From: Sycon ciliatum
Taxonomy: Eukaryota > Porifera > Calcarea > Leucosolenida > Sycettidae
Direction of reading: 5' to 3'
Length of the DNA: 64,000 nt
NCBI RefSeq assembly: GCF_964019385.1
Contig: NC_088649.1
Span: forward strand, 25,975,517 to 26,039,516
Every line of letters starts with the position of its first letter. Positions within the stretch are counted from its first letter, which is position 1. The notes below the pieces were generated by a model. It searched no databases. It was not told the DNA's origin and worked only from the letters and a program-made list of their open reading frames with translations. A program made the position numbers and the translations under genes. Below, one piece after another: positions 21,780-33,343 of this stretch.

Positions 21780-22364
21780 CATGCATCCCGTTCTATGGTA
21801 CCGTGCCTTGCTGTCATGCTTCCATTCTATGGTACCGTGCCTTGCTGTCATGCATCCCGGTCTACGGTACCGTGCCTTGCTGTCATGCATCCTGGTCTAT
21901 GGTACCGTGCCTTGCTGTCATGCATCCCGTTCTATGGTACCGTGCCTTGCTGTCATGCATCCCGTTCTATGGTGCTGTGCCTTGCTGTCATGCATCCCGT
22001 TCTATGGTACCGTGCCTTGCTGTCATGCGTCCCGTTCTATGGTACCATGCCTTGCTGTCATGCTTCCGGTCTATGATACCGTGCCTTGCTGTCATGCATC
22101 CCGGTCTATGGTACCGTGCCTTGCTGTCATGCATCCCGTTCTATGGTGCTGTGCCTTGCTGTCATGCATCCCGTTCTATGGTACCGTGCCTTGCTGTCAT
22201 GCGTCCCGTTCTATGGTACCATGCCTTGCTGTCATGCTTCCGTTCTATGATACCGTGCCTTGCTGTCATGCATCCCGGTCTATGGTACCGTGCCTTGCTG
22301 TCATGCATCCCGTTCTATGGTACCGTGCCTTGCTGTCATGCATCCCGGTCTATGGTACCGTGGG
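21780..22364. repeat. 35-bp minisatellite, about 17 copies
   Basis: Unit CATCCCGTTCTATGGTACCG followed by TGCCTTGCTGTCATG, 35 bases, repeated with few substitutions. Some copies are 34 bases or read GGTGCT for GGTACC. A higher-order pattern of about seven units seems repeated (a variant set at 21961-22080 recurs at about 22136-22250). All three plus frames stay open only because the unit has no stop. Confidence 0.92.
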
Positions 22365-22456
22365 TGTAAAAGCCCAAGAACAACTCATCTTGTTCCTTCA
22401 ATTCTGCGTGACAGGTTTTTTTTAGATAAGCTATTATCCCCATTCTAGTGTTATAG

Positions 22457-22756
22457 CAGGGCTGCCACTTGCTCCGATTTTTTTTGGAAATCGTCCGATT
22501 TTTGATCCGCGGTCGGAAAAACCGACCGATTTTTGTTTTGAGCACTTTTTAGTCCAGTTGGCCATTCGGCGCTTCCAGGTCGCGTTTGTCCAGTCATTGT
22601 ACATGTACATGTACATGTAGCTGTAAAATGCAAATGTGTTGACCGTTAAAAATGTGTTCTGGGACCCCAACAGCAAGCCATTTTCCTAAATATTTTCACC
22701 CGGGGGACCCCCCAGACCCCCGTCAGATTTTTCTCCCTCCAAGTGTGGCAGCCCTG
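22457..22756. mobile_element. 300-bp MITE with TTATAG duplication
   Basis: Inverted ends CAGGGCTGCCAC and GTGGCAGCCCTG. TTATAG flanks both sides (22451-22456 and 22757-22762). The interior has repeated CCGATTTTT words and no coding sequence. Superfamily not assigned. Confidence 0.75.
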
Positions 22757-22812
22757 TTATAGACTGCATAAGAGTAATCCGATATTGACTTTTATTGTCT
22801 TTTTCTGCACAG

Positions 22813-22896
22813 AGTCCTGTGGGAGCGGTGTTCTTGCACCAAGCATGAGTTGTGTATGTAACCGCACTATGTCCTACGGTGAAGAATGTGAAAAGG
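22813..22896 (+). CDS. Unit 3 exon B1 (4-Cys half-EGF)
   Basis: Exon of 84 bases, phase 1-1. It encodes SCGSGVLAPSMSCVCNRT then MSYGEECEKG, with the same four-cysteine spacing as B1 of unit 1. Confidence 0.78.
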
Positions 22897-24168
22897 GTAA
22901 GACAGCAAGCCATTAGGTTTGTGTGCATGTGTGTGTATATGTGTGTATGTGTCTGTATGTGCGCATATGCATATCTGAATGTGTGTGTATGTGCGTGCTT
23001 GTGTGTGTATGTGTGTGTAGGTGCGTGTATGTGTGGGTAAGCGATTACAGGGGGCAAAGCCACCTGTCTGGTTGGTCCTTGTTTCACCGGACCACTTTTC
23101 GGGCCGAAGTTTCCTTTTCTCTTTCTAGAGAGCCGATGGGAGTTCAGCGATCGATTGGGCGCAGTACCATGTGCATTATGTACACAGCACCGTCTAGGGA
23201 GACCTGCATGTACTGTGCCTTATATGTAGGGCTCTCAGGGACAGACTGGCGGCACAGGTTTTTTTTTGCTTCATGTTGATCGAGAGTCGGAGATGGCTGC
23301 GAAAACCTTGAAGGCATCTGTTCCTGAGATTTCTTATATTCCCATAGCCAGCAATGTTTTTAGTTTCCAAAACAATTGTGCGAGGAAACGAAGCCTGTAA
23401 TGTGCGCTTCTAAGCCCTAACGGCACAATCTTGGCTTTCCTAGATTATGATAAGGGTGCAGGTTCAGTGCTTTGCCACACGACTGTCTATTCTTCCGGCC
23501 ACAAACTCCACATTAGAGAGGTTATTCCGTGCATTTCGCCACCTGAAGACGTCACAAGGCCGTCTCCATCATCTGATGGTTTTGCAGTATCATCAAGACG
23601 GACGAGAAAAAAGTACTTTCTCCAAGTTTAGGTGATACCATCTTAACTGCAAGTTTTAAAAGGTAAAATGTCCAACTGAGACCAGTCCAAAAGTGGTCGC
23701 TACCGCCCTGCATTAGGTTTTTGTTGTTTTTATCAGAACACACACCTTCCAGAGGAAGGGATGAACACTAACAAGAAGCCGTCCCTACATCCCCTGTGTC
23801 TTGTTTGTGTTCTTGAGCTTTGAAATGTGATTGGCTACTTATACTAATGTTCCAGAAGGTTCTAGAATTTCGTCGGCAACCGGTTTTCGTAGATTGCTTA
23901 TTGGTTAGGGACTTAGAACATGGCTGCAGGTTGCCGAACTTCTGTTCCCTTCCTTTCTTCTTTATTGTTGCTTCTTTACTCTCTTTGCGTTCCAAGTGTG
24001 TATAGAATATTTCTTCTGTGACGATTATTTGTAAAACTAGAAAGTGAGTGCTTTGACTTGAGTTTGTGCGTGATTGCCTCCGGGGGCCACTTACTACACA
24101 GTGACCTCCTGTGCATTATTTCTGCGTAACTCACTCCATGCATGTGCTTTTTTCCCTGCCTGTTGCAG

Positions 24169-24255
24169 CATGCAAGTGCTTGAACCAAGGTGAGTGTGAT
24201 AACAAAGGTGAATGCAGCTGCCCTAGGGGATTCACCGGCCACCATTGCCAACTCG
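24169..24255 (+). CDS. Unit 3 exon B2 (EGF-like module)
   Basis: Exon of 87 bases, phase 1-1, acceptor TGTTGCAG and donor GTAAGT. It encodes ACKCLNQGECDNKGECSCPR then GFTGHHCQL, a complete six-cysteine EGF-like module close to B2 of unit 1. Confidence 0.88.
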
Positions 24256-25161
24256 GTAAGTAGAAGTGAATTCGTTTTACTCATTTCATATGGCTGGCGT
24301 GGGATTTTCAGAGCGTACATCCATGTAAAAGTGGGCTCCCCTTTACCTTACGTGTATGGGTAGGCTTCGCGGTAGTTTTAACAGGGGTGACAGAGAACTA
24401 GGACATGCATACTGGTCTTTTTGAGTGCTCGCTTGAAATAGGAGTGTTGGGGTGACACGAATATTCTAAATCGTACCGAATATTCTGTAAACGAATTGAA
24501 TAAGTATCGCCGAAGTAGCACCAACCTCTTCTTCAAATTGGATACCGGATATTCTATAGTTTGTTTGTTCTCACATCACTAAAGAATATGTAGACAGTTC
24601 TGTCTGGTTCAGCCTTGTGAGCCATAGTCCCCTTTCCCAGCATGCCAACCACCGCATTCTACTGCCATGTACTTGAGGTTACTCAAAATTTCAGAAATTT
24701 TCGGTGCTCAATATTTTCGGTATGAGGGCAACAGGCTAGGTTAGGTGGACAGAAAGTTTCGGTACAGAGCAGCAGTTCCCTATTGGATTATGTGTGTTAG
24801 TGTTTGTTTGGTGTCTTGAAATTTTACGTATGAAACAGACGCACCGAAAGTACCGAAAATAAAAGTACACAGAAAATTTGTGAAATTACAGCACCCTAAT
24901 AGAGAGGTTCGACACTACGTAAAGCTGAGCAACTTTACGTTAGTGGTACATATTTAGGACTCTCTAGCCAGGTCGACCCGGTCATACACTGCCGTGTTCC
25001 AAGCTGCCAAGGGCAGGTACGTGATTCGAAAACTCCATAAGGCGGAACACAGGTCCTCATGCAGTGGGACTCTCCATTCATCGACTAATTATGTTGTATG
25101 GAACCTCTCTAATGTTGTAAGCTATAACCTCACACGGACCTAGTCAATGACTGCAATATTA

Positions 25162-25686
25162 GGCTGTGTTTACATGAAAATGCACGGCCAGTTTTCCATT
25201 TTCGGTCCCGCATTTCTTCTTTCGTTTTCGTGTGTTTACATGATCGATGCTGATCCGAGGTGGTCTCCGTTTGTATCGTTTTCGCGCTTCTACACGGGAG
25301 CAAAGGATCCGCAAACGTTCGTCATGTGCCAAGTGTTGTCGTGGAAGCACCAATCACACTCCAGGAATAGGCCACAAAACAACACTCGTCACATGACGAA
25401 AATTGTAAAAACAATTTTTTGGATTGCCGGATCCGTGTAAACGGCCGAAAACGAAACAAACGTGACGAAAAACGAGGCCAGCATACCGTTTCGACTGTTT
25501 ACACACTCAAATTTATCCTGCAGAACAATTTCGTTTTCAAATTCTTCCACCTTGGCCAGCGTTTTGGTTTTCTTCCATTTTGGTCTACAACTTTTACGTT
25601 TTGCTCTTCGTACCGTGTAAATGAACCATGCATCCGAAAGGATTTTGTTGCGTTTTCACCCCCAGCTTTGTCGTGTAAACGCAGCC
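25162..25686. mobile_element. PIF/Harbinger-like MITE
   Basis: TTA flanks both ends (25159-25161 and 25687-25689). Ends are GGCTGTGTTTACATGA and the complement of TCGTGTAAACGCAGCC. A 3-base TTA duplication fits the PIF/Harbinger group. The interior has several CGTTTTCGT/ACGAAAACG words and no transposase. Confidence 0.65.
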
Positions 25687-26139
25687 TTACTTGCACATGC
25701 AAAATGTCCAAAACCAAAACACAATGTATTCCGATCTGAACCGAATGCTTCGAATTGTTATCCAAAGGAACAATTCCAGAATATTCAGAATTCGTTTCAC
25801 TCCTAAATGACACAACAAAAAAGCACGAACAGTTCACAGTTCAGGAGTAGCACAAATTGCTATTTTGGAGTGTGGCCGGAGAACTGTCGTCTGCAAGTGC
25901 TCTGGTTTGGTCTGGTTTTGTCAAATGAAAAACCTATTACCACCCTCTGTCTTAAGTTGGTCATGTCACGTTGTGCTTCTGTCGTCATTTTGTTTGTTAG
26001 CAAAGTTTCAATTGTCTGAGTGTGCCGCAGAGCAGTGATGGTAATTTCTACTGATAGCACTGATTTGTAAACTGCTGCTTGTCATTCCTGCTTTAAGAGT
26101 GCTTACCTTCCAGCAGCAATTCTATCTTTTGGAAGAAGG

Positions 26140-26288
26140 CCATTATGATCGAAACCCAGATTTATCCAAGTTTCCCTGGCCCAGCCAGGCCATTATGATC
26201 GAAACCCAGATTTATCCAAGTTTCCCTGGCCCAGCCAGGCCATTATGATCGAAACCCAGATTTATCCAAGGTTCCCTTGTCCAGCCTC
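26140..26288. repeat. 50-bp tandem repeat, three copies
   Basis: Unit CCATTATGATCGAAACCCAG continuing to CCCAGCCAGG, starts at 26140, 26190 and 26240. Copies are nearly identical, the last diverging at its end. It lies in the B2-B3 intron of unit 3. Confidence 0.92.
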
Positions 26289-26396
26289 TTTTACTTTATA
26301 CATATTATGATTGTCTTTAGTCTGCCTGACTCCGTTTCCGGCTGATTCACTCTCTCCTCTTCTTCCTCTTCGGTCTGTGCTATGTGATGGATGCAG

Positions 26397-26477
26397 TTGT
26401 GTGCGAGGAACCCTGGGTGAAAAAGAGCAAAGTGTGTGAATGTCAACCGGGACTAGATAGACCCAACTGCACAGAAG
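26397..26477 (+). CDS. Unit 3 exon B3 (4-Cys half-EGF)
   Basis: Exon of 81 bases, phase 1-1. It encodes VCEEPWVKKSKVCECQPG then LDRPNCTEG. Four cysteines, NCT sequon and donor GTAAGG are conserved with units 1 and 2. Confidence 0.8.
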
Positions 26478-26826
26478 GTAAGGGCTAAAGAAAGCTACTG
26501 TAATATGCCTGCGTGTCAAATAATGTATGATCCAGGGGTTCATGCATGCTGGAATGTTGTATTCGGAGTCGAGAAGAAGAAAAAAACTTCTATGTCGTCA
26601 TGCCAGTTCCTCCAACCAATTCTACCTCTTTATTCTATTCATGTGGAATAAATAATGCATATATATGGGGAGTTGGTCACTCTCATGAGTTGAGCTATTT
26701 TGTTGTCAAGAGTTAATTTAACGTCTCCATGTTATCATGTTCAAGGACATGTCAAGAACCCGCTTTTCTGTTCCTCTCTTTGTGCTTTTTTTGAAAATGC
26801 GTGAATATTCCCAATCACTGCTGCAG

Positions 26827-26913
26827 CATGTAATTGCTTGAATGACGGTCAGTGCACTGACGATGGCAGTTGCAACTGCCGGAACGGTTTCCATGGAGAC
26901 AAGTGTCAGCATA
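26827..26913 (+). CDS. Unit 3 exon B4 (EGF-like module)
   Basis: Exon of 87 bases, phase 1-1, acceptor CTGCTGCAG and donor GTGAGT. It encodes ACNCLNDGQCTDDGSCNCRN then GFHGDKCQH, six cysteines. Confidence 0.88.
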
Positions 26914-27196
26914 GTGAGTATTATGCTGTATGAAGTGAAATCCAGTGTGCTGGCATATTTCTGTGAAATGTGGGAATACATGTACACATTAAAGAGACGT
27001 TGGTTTTTTTATCTACAGGTTTGGGTAGAAACTATTTCTTTCGGTAGAGGCGTTCGTTTCTTCTTCTCAAAAGGGTGGGTTCTACTTTCCTCTGCCGGCT
27101 CTACAAGGAAAAGTTGGTTGAAGCCGGTAGAAGTTTGTAGAGCTACGTTTGCTGTGCATATTTCTGTGAAATGTGGGAATACCTGTACACATTAAC

Positions 27197-27537
27197 GGGG
27201 CGTTCGTTTATTGATCTACAAGTTTGGGTAGAAACTATTTCTTTCGGTAGAGGCGTTCGTTTCTTCTAGTCAAAACTTCAAGTCAAAAGTGTGGATTCTA
27301 CTTTCCTCTACCGGCTCTACCAGGAAAAAGTTGGTGGAAACCGGTAGAAGTTAGTAGTGCTACGGTATTTCCGACAAGATCAAGGATTTGTACACCTCCA
27401 TACGGAATAGAAACATTTCACGTACATATCGTGTAAACTAATAAATCCGGTAGAATAGCGTTCGTCCACTTACCTCTACCTTCTTCCTCTATCGGTAGAG
27501 TGACTCTACTTTACCAGGTAGCTAAAATTGAACGCAG
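27197..27537. mobile_element. GGGGCGTTCGTTT-type MITE, short copy
   Basis: Begins GGGGCGTTCGTTTATTGATC and ends AAAATTGAACGCAG, with the same inner words as 19846-20592. A left-end-only copy precedes it at about 26995-27130, with the TTTCTGTGAAATGTGGGAAT segment of the host intron duplicated between them. Confidence 0.5.
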
Positions 27538-27861
27538 TTTATAGCTGAGAGCTATTAGAATGGATATGCTAAGGTCTGATCCTTCCAACAAGGCCAAGAT
27601 GATGAAAGTCTATCAAGGTGAAATGAGAGGGCAAAATGTAATGTTTCGTCCTGAACTGTGGGTCAAACGATACCCGGAGAGAAAGTGCACTGGCAAGTCA
27701 GTTTGCTGGAGGAAATGGAGCTAAATGGGCGAGTGGTATTTGCATAGGTATATAATTTTCAATTGAACTATGCTACCGCTGCTCAGGAAGTGTACATCTT
27801 GTTTATGTGTGCTTTCTACTTCACCTGACTGTGCCTTGCATGTGTAATGTGTTATGTTCAG

Positions 27862-28239
27862 CTTTCAAGACAAAGTGCCTGGGTACAGATAACGCAACGT
27901 ACACCTGGATGGCTCTCGCCAGCTTGCCGTGTCATCCACACCTCGACGGTGACAGCTGCCAGAAGAAAACGAACTTGACGCATGCTCGCCAGATGTGCAC
28001 AAGAAGAGGATACAACGTGGTAGACCATGATTCCTTCACCAATCAGACGCTTGGTGTGCGCGACTGCATGGAAGCATTGCTCAACGAGATGGTGACGAGC
28101 TCTTACAGCAACCCTACTTCAATATGGACATCGTTCGTGAAGGATGACCAACATCTCATATACCAGCAGGGCAAGAACAGTTTGACTAAAGAATTGTATG
28201 ATAGTGATGGAACAAGCCATCATGATGTCATCTGCGAAG
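27862..28239 (+). CDS. Unit 3 exon C (domain C)
   Basis: Exon of 378 bases, phase 1-1, acceptor TGTTCAG and donor GTAGGC. It encodes FKTKCLGTDNATYTWMALAS, LPC..DSC, ARQMCTRRGYNVVDHDSF, VRDCMEALLNEM, SIWTSF and HHDVICEG. It is closest to C of unit 1 but has no internal repeat, so it probably shows the ancestral form of that exon. Confidence 0.82.
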
Positions 28240-28323
28240 GTAGGCTGTTGGATTGTGATCAAATGAACCCGTGAGAGAGATGCTCAGTAGCCAGCAACCA
28301 TTGGGTAGAAAGTAATACTATGC

Positions 28324-28652
28324 ATGGTTAGCATTTTACCATTCACGCGATTTGCGACGGTCGGCCTGTACCCGTTTGTTGTGTGTGTAGAAATGGTTAG
28401 CATTTAACCGTTCGCTCTAAATCCAACCGTACTCGTACCCAACACCCAAAATACCATTGGTTTGGTACCGTTTCGACGATAAAAAGCTCTGTTTAGCGGA
28501 AGAACGAAACGGTAGGATTCCAACTAGGGTACGTCACAAGTCGATCGTTGTGTCAGAAACCGAAATGCTAACCAGTGTCTTGAAATCACACACAAAATGG
28601 TACAGGCCGACGTACGGTCGAAGTGAATGTGAATGGTAAAATGCTAACCATG
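28324..28652. mobile_element. 329-bp MITE with 24-bp inverted ends
   Basis: Left CATGGTTAGCATTTTACCAT plus TCAC, with the exact inverse at 28629-28652. An inner GGTTAGCATTTAACCGTTC resembles the end again. No clear target duplication. Confidence 0.7.
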
Positions 28653-29036
28653 TCTATTGACAGGGCTAGAGGACTGACAAAGAGAGGCGATGCCAAGAGT
28701 GATTACAACCTTCATTTAGATTTCCCACTCCAATGGGAAAACCTACCCATCTAGCCGGAGTCGGACCCAGACGCGAGTTACCAATTCACCCCATCTGCTA
28801 AGAAACAGTTCATGTCTATGCTTGTGTCATAACCCGGCATAACGGTGACAACTGGGACGTTCATGAATTATTCTTTGCATATTTTGTTCCATTTGTTCGT
28901 TAGAAAAATATCATGTTGTATGCATCTACGCCGGAACATACCATCAGCCAGTCCAGACATGTGAACTATGTATTGAAAGTTTTCGTTCCCTTCTTCTCAA
29001 AACACTACAGGATAAGAAGGAAATAAACTAAGGGCA

Positions 29037-29596
29037 TGTTTGATTGGTGAATCCGGATTCAGATTAGAGTCACTGGAGCAGTCAGAACACCAGTTACCAA
29101 TCAAACAGAACGGCGAATATTTTTGCCTGAAATATTGTAGAACTCACGATAGCTCACCATGCCGCGAACTTCAAAATTTACACAGACTTCAAAGATGTTC
29201 ACATTGCTCAACATGCGAAGGCAAAACAAACTTGAAAGGCAACTACAACCGGAGAAGAATCTTCGAAGACAGCCAAAAAATAAATCATGGATGTGGGGAC
29301 CGCCGTGTAATGTGCAAAATCACACTTAGACCTCCATGTACATCACCACGCCCTTTCGTAATCACTGGCATGCCAAAATCTATTCGAATGAAAACAAAAA
29401 AACGAAACTCATTGCGTAGTCATGTCAGGTTCTCATTGGGCTTTGCAACAAGCTCTGGCTGCTCCAGCCTCTGGGGTCGGAGTGGTCAGAACATGTTCTG
29501 AACACTCCAAACCTAGAGCAGACCAGTGCAGACCAATCAAACGCCCCTGTTCAAAACGCCCCTGTTCTGGATCCGACCAATCAAACACGCCCCAAG
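29037..29596. mobile_element. GGGCATGTTTGATTGG-type inverted element
   Basis: Left GGGCATGTTTGATTGGTGAA and right complement of GACCAATCAAACACGCCCC. Words such as CTGTTCTGGATCCGACC resemble those in the element at 43811-44204, so the two may be related. Open frames inside have no known product. Confidence 0.5.
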
Positions 29597-30091
29597 AGAC
29601 TACAACTATAAAGATACAAAGTTAATTTGTTCATCACATTATTATGTCGGCATCGTACGTTTTATTCATAGCTTGGTTAAAACTTCTTTCTCCGGGACTG
29701 CTTTAAGTGCAGTTGCGCTCGGTGAAAATAGACCCAAAGTGCAAAGCTGGCTGCCCTGGATCAGTTCTGATTACATCATTGTATTGTACATGCGTACGCG
29801 GCCACATTTGTCCCAATTCCACGGCGTCAATGGCCGCGCAAGTTGAAGGCACTAAATCTGCACGCTGGGCCGGGTCTCACCGAGAGCAACTGTACTGGGT
29901 AGAACCACTGGGGTGGTTTGCAACAGTGGCGTACTGCTGGTCACTGAGGTCTGCCCAGCCACATGCAGCTTTAGGTATAGCCAGCATGCTGCTCATCGAG
30001 ATGTTTGAGTAGCGGCAACCTTCCTTCTTTGTATGCATAGAACATTTTTTTTCACTTTAACCTCTCGCCCCGGTTTTTGACATCGTTCTCC

Positions 30092-30093
<2 letters not shown>

Positions 30094-30189
<96 letters not shown>

Positions 30190-30210
30190 GTGTGTGTGTG
30201 TGTGTGTGTG
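30094..30210. repeat. (TG)n microsatellite
   Basis: About 115 bases of TG dinucleotides with single interruptions. Cys-Val frames across it are artefacts. Confidence 0.95.
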
Positions 30211-30417
30211 CCCGGCAAATACTCAGGGTAGGGCTGAAACGATCACTGCAAAGCGGTTATCGATTACCTTCTTTTTTTAGTTCATTGCTCTGACACTGCC
30301 ATCAGACAAGGTTTCATTGAGTACGACTATAGAGCCCAGGGCAGCCGTTATTCGAGTATATTTCATTACTAATGTACCTATTATCTGCCCACTACTGTAT
30401 GTGCCCTTGTCCTGCAG

Positions 30418-30732
30418 CCAAGTGGCTCCATTACAACGACTCGGTATACGCCGCAGCCACGCCATCACTGAAACCCAACGTGACTGAGCAGTTTGCAGAG
30501 GAGGCATGTCAGGAGTACGGACTTCACCTCATAACCTATGACTGGCTGCAAGCACATGGCCATGTATTAAGAGAGCGCTGGCTAGATAGATTGGCTCTTC
30601 GGCACGCACCTTACCACGTCAAACCAATCCGAGTGAATGGCAACTCCCATTACATAACTGTAACGTTTAGAAATCGCAGTAATCCATTTCAAAATTCCAC
30701 AATTAATCGCCACGCCAAAATCCTCTGTGTCA
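30418..30732 (+). CDS. Unit 4 exon A (domain A)
   Basis: Exon of 315 bases, phase 1-1, acceptor CCTGCAG and donor GTAAGT. It encodes KWLHYNDSVYAAATPSL, TEQFAEEACQEYGLHLITYD, LDRLALRHAPYHVKPIRVNG and ILCV. It is closest to exon A of unit 2. The following intron of 8.5 kb is enlarged by the Gypsy element. Confidence 0.8.
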
Positions 30733-30779
30733 GTAAGTGATGATTATATTTTAGAGTGGTTTTATCAATGGCTGTCCCT

Positions 30780-30873
30780 GTGGAAGCAATATTTTATTCA
30801 TCTGTGTCTGCAACCAACATAACGAAATAGCATATCATGTTGGTTGCGGACACAGAGGAATAAAACATTGCTT
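30780..30873. repeat. Short hairpin repeat
   Basis: GAAGCAATATTTTATTC..GTCTGCAACCAACAT is followed by its inverse ATGTTGGTTGCGGACAC..AATAAAACATTGCTTC. Arms are about 40 bases with a short loop. A minimal MITE is likely. Confidence 0.6.
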
Positions 30874-31189
30874 CATTTGCCCCTTTAATTTGCCTTATAA
30901 ATGAAACACCTCATACCAACAAATGTTTCAGGAAGATTCCCAACCAAAATCACTGTTGCAGAGCGATTTCTTGGGTACTACCGGCCGGTGAGAAGGCATG
31001 CAATCTGTCATTATGAAAATGCCTTGAGTGTCAACAGGTTTCGTCCAAACATATCTGTGCCATCATGACTTATACAAACATGCATTGTGGCAATGCAGAT
31101 TGGGACAACAGTAATTGTGCCAGTATAATTATCATATGCCAACATCTGCTATGCCAATGTCTGCTGTGCCGAAATATAACTATGATGTA

Positions 31190-31910
31190 ACACCCACAGC
31201 ACACCTACCTCCTCGACCCAGTCACTCAGTGTGGGATTTCTGAATGTGTGTAGTGTTCGGCGGAAGGTAGCAGAAGTTCAAACGTTCATCTCAACACGAG
31301 GCATTCACGTTCTCGTGATAGCCAAGACATGGTTGACCCCGGATGTGTCCGATCAGGAGTTGTCCATCCCGCACTTCGAGCTATACAGAAGAGAAAGACC
31401 TGATCAGCGAGGTGGCGGAGTTGCTGTGTATTGTCACGAGTCACTGGCTTTACGACAACGGGCCGATTTACAGTGCGAGCTAGAGATGCTGTGGCTGGAG
31501 ATTCTAGCCCCTGGTCGACATGGAACGCTCCTCGGCTGCTGTTATCGGCCGCCAAATAGTTCTGCTGCCTACTGGACCACACTGGATCAGAACGTTGAGC
31601 AAGCTGTTCAGGGATGTCAGCAGTCCACTGTGGCGACTTCAATGTTGATTTTAGCAATCCAACTTCTCCATCTGCATCCCCTTTGTACAACATACTTTCC
31701 CACTTCAATCTCTGCAATTATGTTACATCTCCAACTCGAGTCACGGCAACATCATCCACAATGCTAGATTTGTTTCTCTCATCATCCCCTTTGGATGGTA
31801 CCTGTGCAGCAATACACTTAGACATAAGTGATCACTTTGCTGTGCTGGCCCGGTTGAGCATTCACACACACTGTAGAGCATGCAGATTCTTAAACCTTGT
31901 ACCTGTTGCA
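31190..31910 (+). pseudogene. LINE endonuclease fragment
   Basis: Frame 1 reads FLNVCSVRRKVAEVQTFIS, VIAKTWLTPDVSDQEL, GGGVAVYCHESL and LLGCCYRPPNSSAAYW. After a frameshift near 31615 it continues GDFNVDFSNP, TSPTRVTATSSTMLDLF and HLDISDHFAVLARL. These are the N-to-C motifs of the apurinic-endonuclease-like domain of CR1/Jockey LINEs. It stops abruptly near the start of the Gypsy element. No reverse transcriptase follows. Confidence 0.82.
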
Positions 31911-32350
31911 TTGTAGTCTAGAGCCTGTGTCACTGTAGCTTGGTGTGTTAAAACCTGTACAGTTATAAGACTAGTATCCTTTGCATGTGAAGTTCGAACC
32001 TACCTTTTTCCAGAAGCTTTCCTTTTTTTCTTTACTTTCTTCCAATACATGTCTTCTGATTGGCCGAATCTGTGCCATCTCTCTATCTCCTGATTGGTCT
32101 AAACCGTTGCTCGTTGTTATGTGAAACCTGAACTCTCTTAGTCTTGGCACATATAAAAAGCTCTGTCTCTGAAGAAAGATCATCCTTCATTTCTTCAACC
32201 ACTTCTCCTTGCTCTGGTGAGACTTGTTGGTTGTTGTGTGCCCAACCACTTGGGCCACGCTACAACTGGTGGCAGCGGTGGATGTTTCGGGGTTTTTTTT
32301 CATGCTATGTTTTTGTTGTTGTGACAATGTGAAGTGATTCCTGGTTCGGA

Positions 32351-33343
32351 ATGGCCCAAGCACAGCCTAACCAGCAAGTACCGCCGGCCCAGCCGCCCCG
32401 TCCGGGCCAGCCAGTTCAGCCAGCTCAGCCAGCCCAGCCAGTTCAGCCAGCACAGCCAGTTCAGCCCGCCCAGCCAGTGCAGCCAGCCCAGCCAGTTCAG
32501 CCCGCCCAGCCAGTTCAGCCCGCCCAGCCAGTTCAGCCCGCCCAGCCAGCTCCCGTTCGACCCATCCGGCCATGGGCAACTCCGGAACGTTTTGATGGTG
32601 GAGCAGCCTCGGACTGGACTACTTGGCGTGACCACTTCACTCAAGTTTGCCTGGTTAATGAGTGGACGCCGCAGGACCAGGCACAGTACATCCCGTTGTA
32701 CTTGATAGATAATGCGCAGTGCTACTACCAGTCGCTTCCTGTCGCGACACGCCAGGATGTTCAGCAATTACTGGTAGCTCTGGAGGGTCGGTTTGCTCCA
32801 CCCGTCAGGACCGACCTCCACAGAGCGGAATTGAAGGCCAGACGACAGCGAGGTGAGGAGGCGTTGTCTGATTACTGCGAGGTGATTCGCCGATTGTCTC
32901 GCAGAGCGTACCCTACCTTGCCAAACCTCGTGCAGGACCAGCTGGCATGTGACCAATTCATTGAAGGTCTGGACAGCAGAGAGTTGCGCATGGAGGTACG
33001 TCGCCAAGACCCCCGAACTCTTGACCAGGCACTGCAGCAAGGACTTCGAGCACTTGCCATACTCCAAGCGGACGCTACTACTAGTGCGTCTCAGCCAGTG
33101 GCCGCGGCTGTCTGTGCTGCCAGGGAAGATCGTTTGGATGCCTTATTAGTAAGGATGGAACGATTGGAAACCGCTCTGTCATCTTTGCAGCGACCGCAGC
33201 AGCAACCCCAGCAGCAACCCCAACAACAGCGCCGCTGTTACCATTGTGGGAGTGCCGAACATCTGATTGCGTTCTGCCCGACTGCACCTCCACCCCGGGG
33301 ACAACGTCAGCGCCCTTCGGGAAACGGCCGGGAGTTGGCATAG
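32351..33343 (+). CDS. gag: Gypsy gag polyprotein
   Basis: 330 codons. The first 70 residues are a Gln-Pro-rich repeat (QPVQPAQP). A gag-like region follows ([27 protein letters not shown]), then a Gln run and a single zinc knuckle [14 protein letters not shown] near the C-terminus. It packages element RNA. The stop lies about 100 bases into the pol frame, so pol is reached by a -1 shift, the usual gypsy arrangement. No damage is seen in this frame. Confidence 0.85.
   Translation: MAQAQPNQQVPPAQPPRPGQPVQPAQPAQPVQPAQPVQPAQPVQPAQPVQPAQPVQPAQPVQPAQPAPVRPIRPWATPERFDGGAASDWTTWRDHFTQVCLVNEWTPQDQAQYIPLYLIDNAQCYYQSLPVATRQDVQQLLVALEGRFAPPVRTDLHRAELKARRQRGEEALSDYCEVIRRLSRRAYPTLPNLVQDQLACDQFIEGLDSRELRMEVRRQDPRTLDQALQQGLRALAILQADATTSASQPVAAAVCAAREDRLDALLVRMERLETALSSLQRPQQQPQQQPQQQRRCYHCGSAEHLIAFCPTAPPPRGQRQRPSGNGRELA

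Noticed and set aside
21632-22425. Three overlapping long plus-strand frames (up to 245 codons)
   Set aside because: They lie on the 35-bp minisatellite, whose unit lacks stops. There are no splice sites or domain matches.
29707-29850. Possible extra half-EGF exon (frame with KCKAGCPG and YCTCVRGHICPNS)
   Set aside because: Cysteine spacing does not match B1 or B3. With a phase 1 entry at the nearest acceptor the frame has no such cysteines, and no donor is in place.
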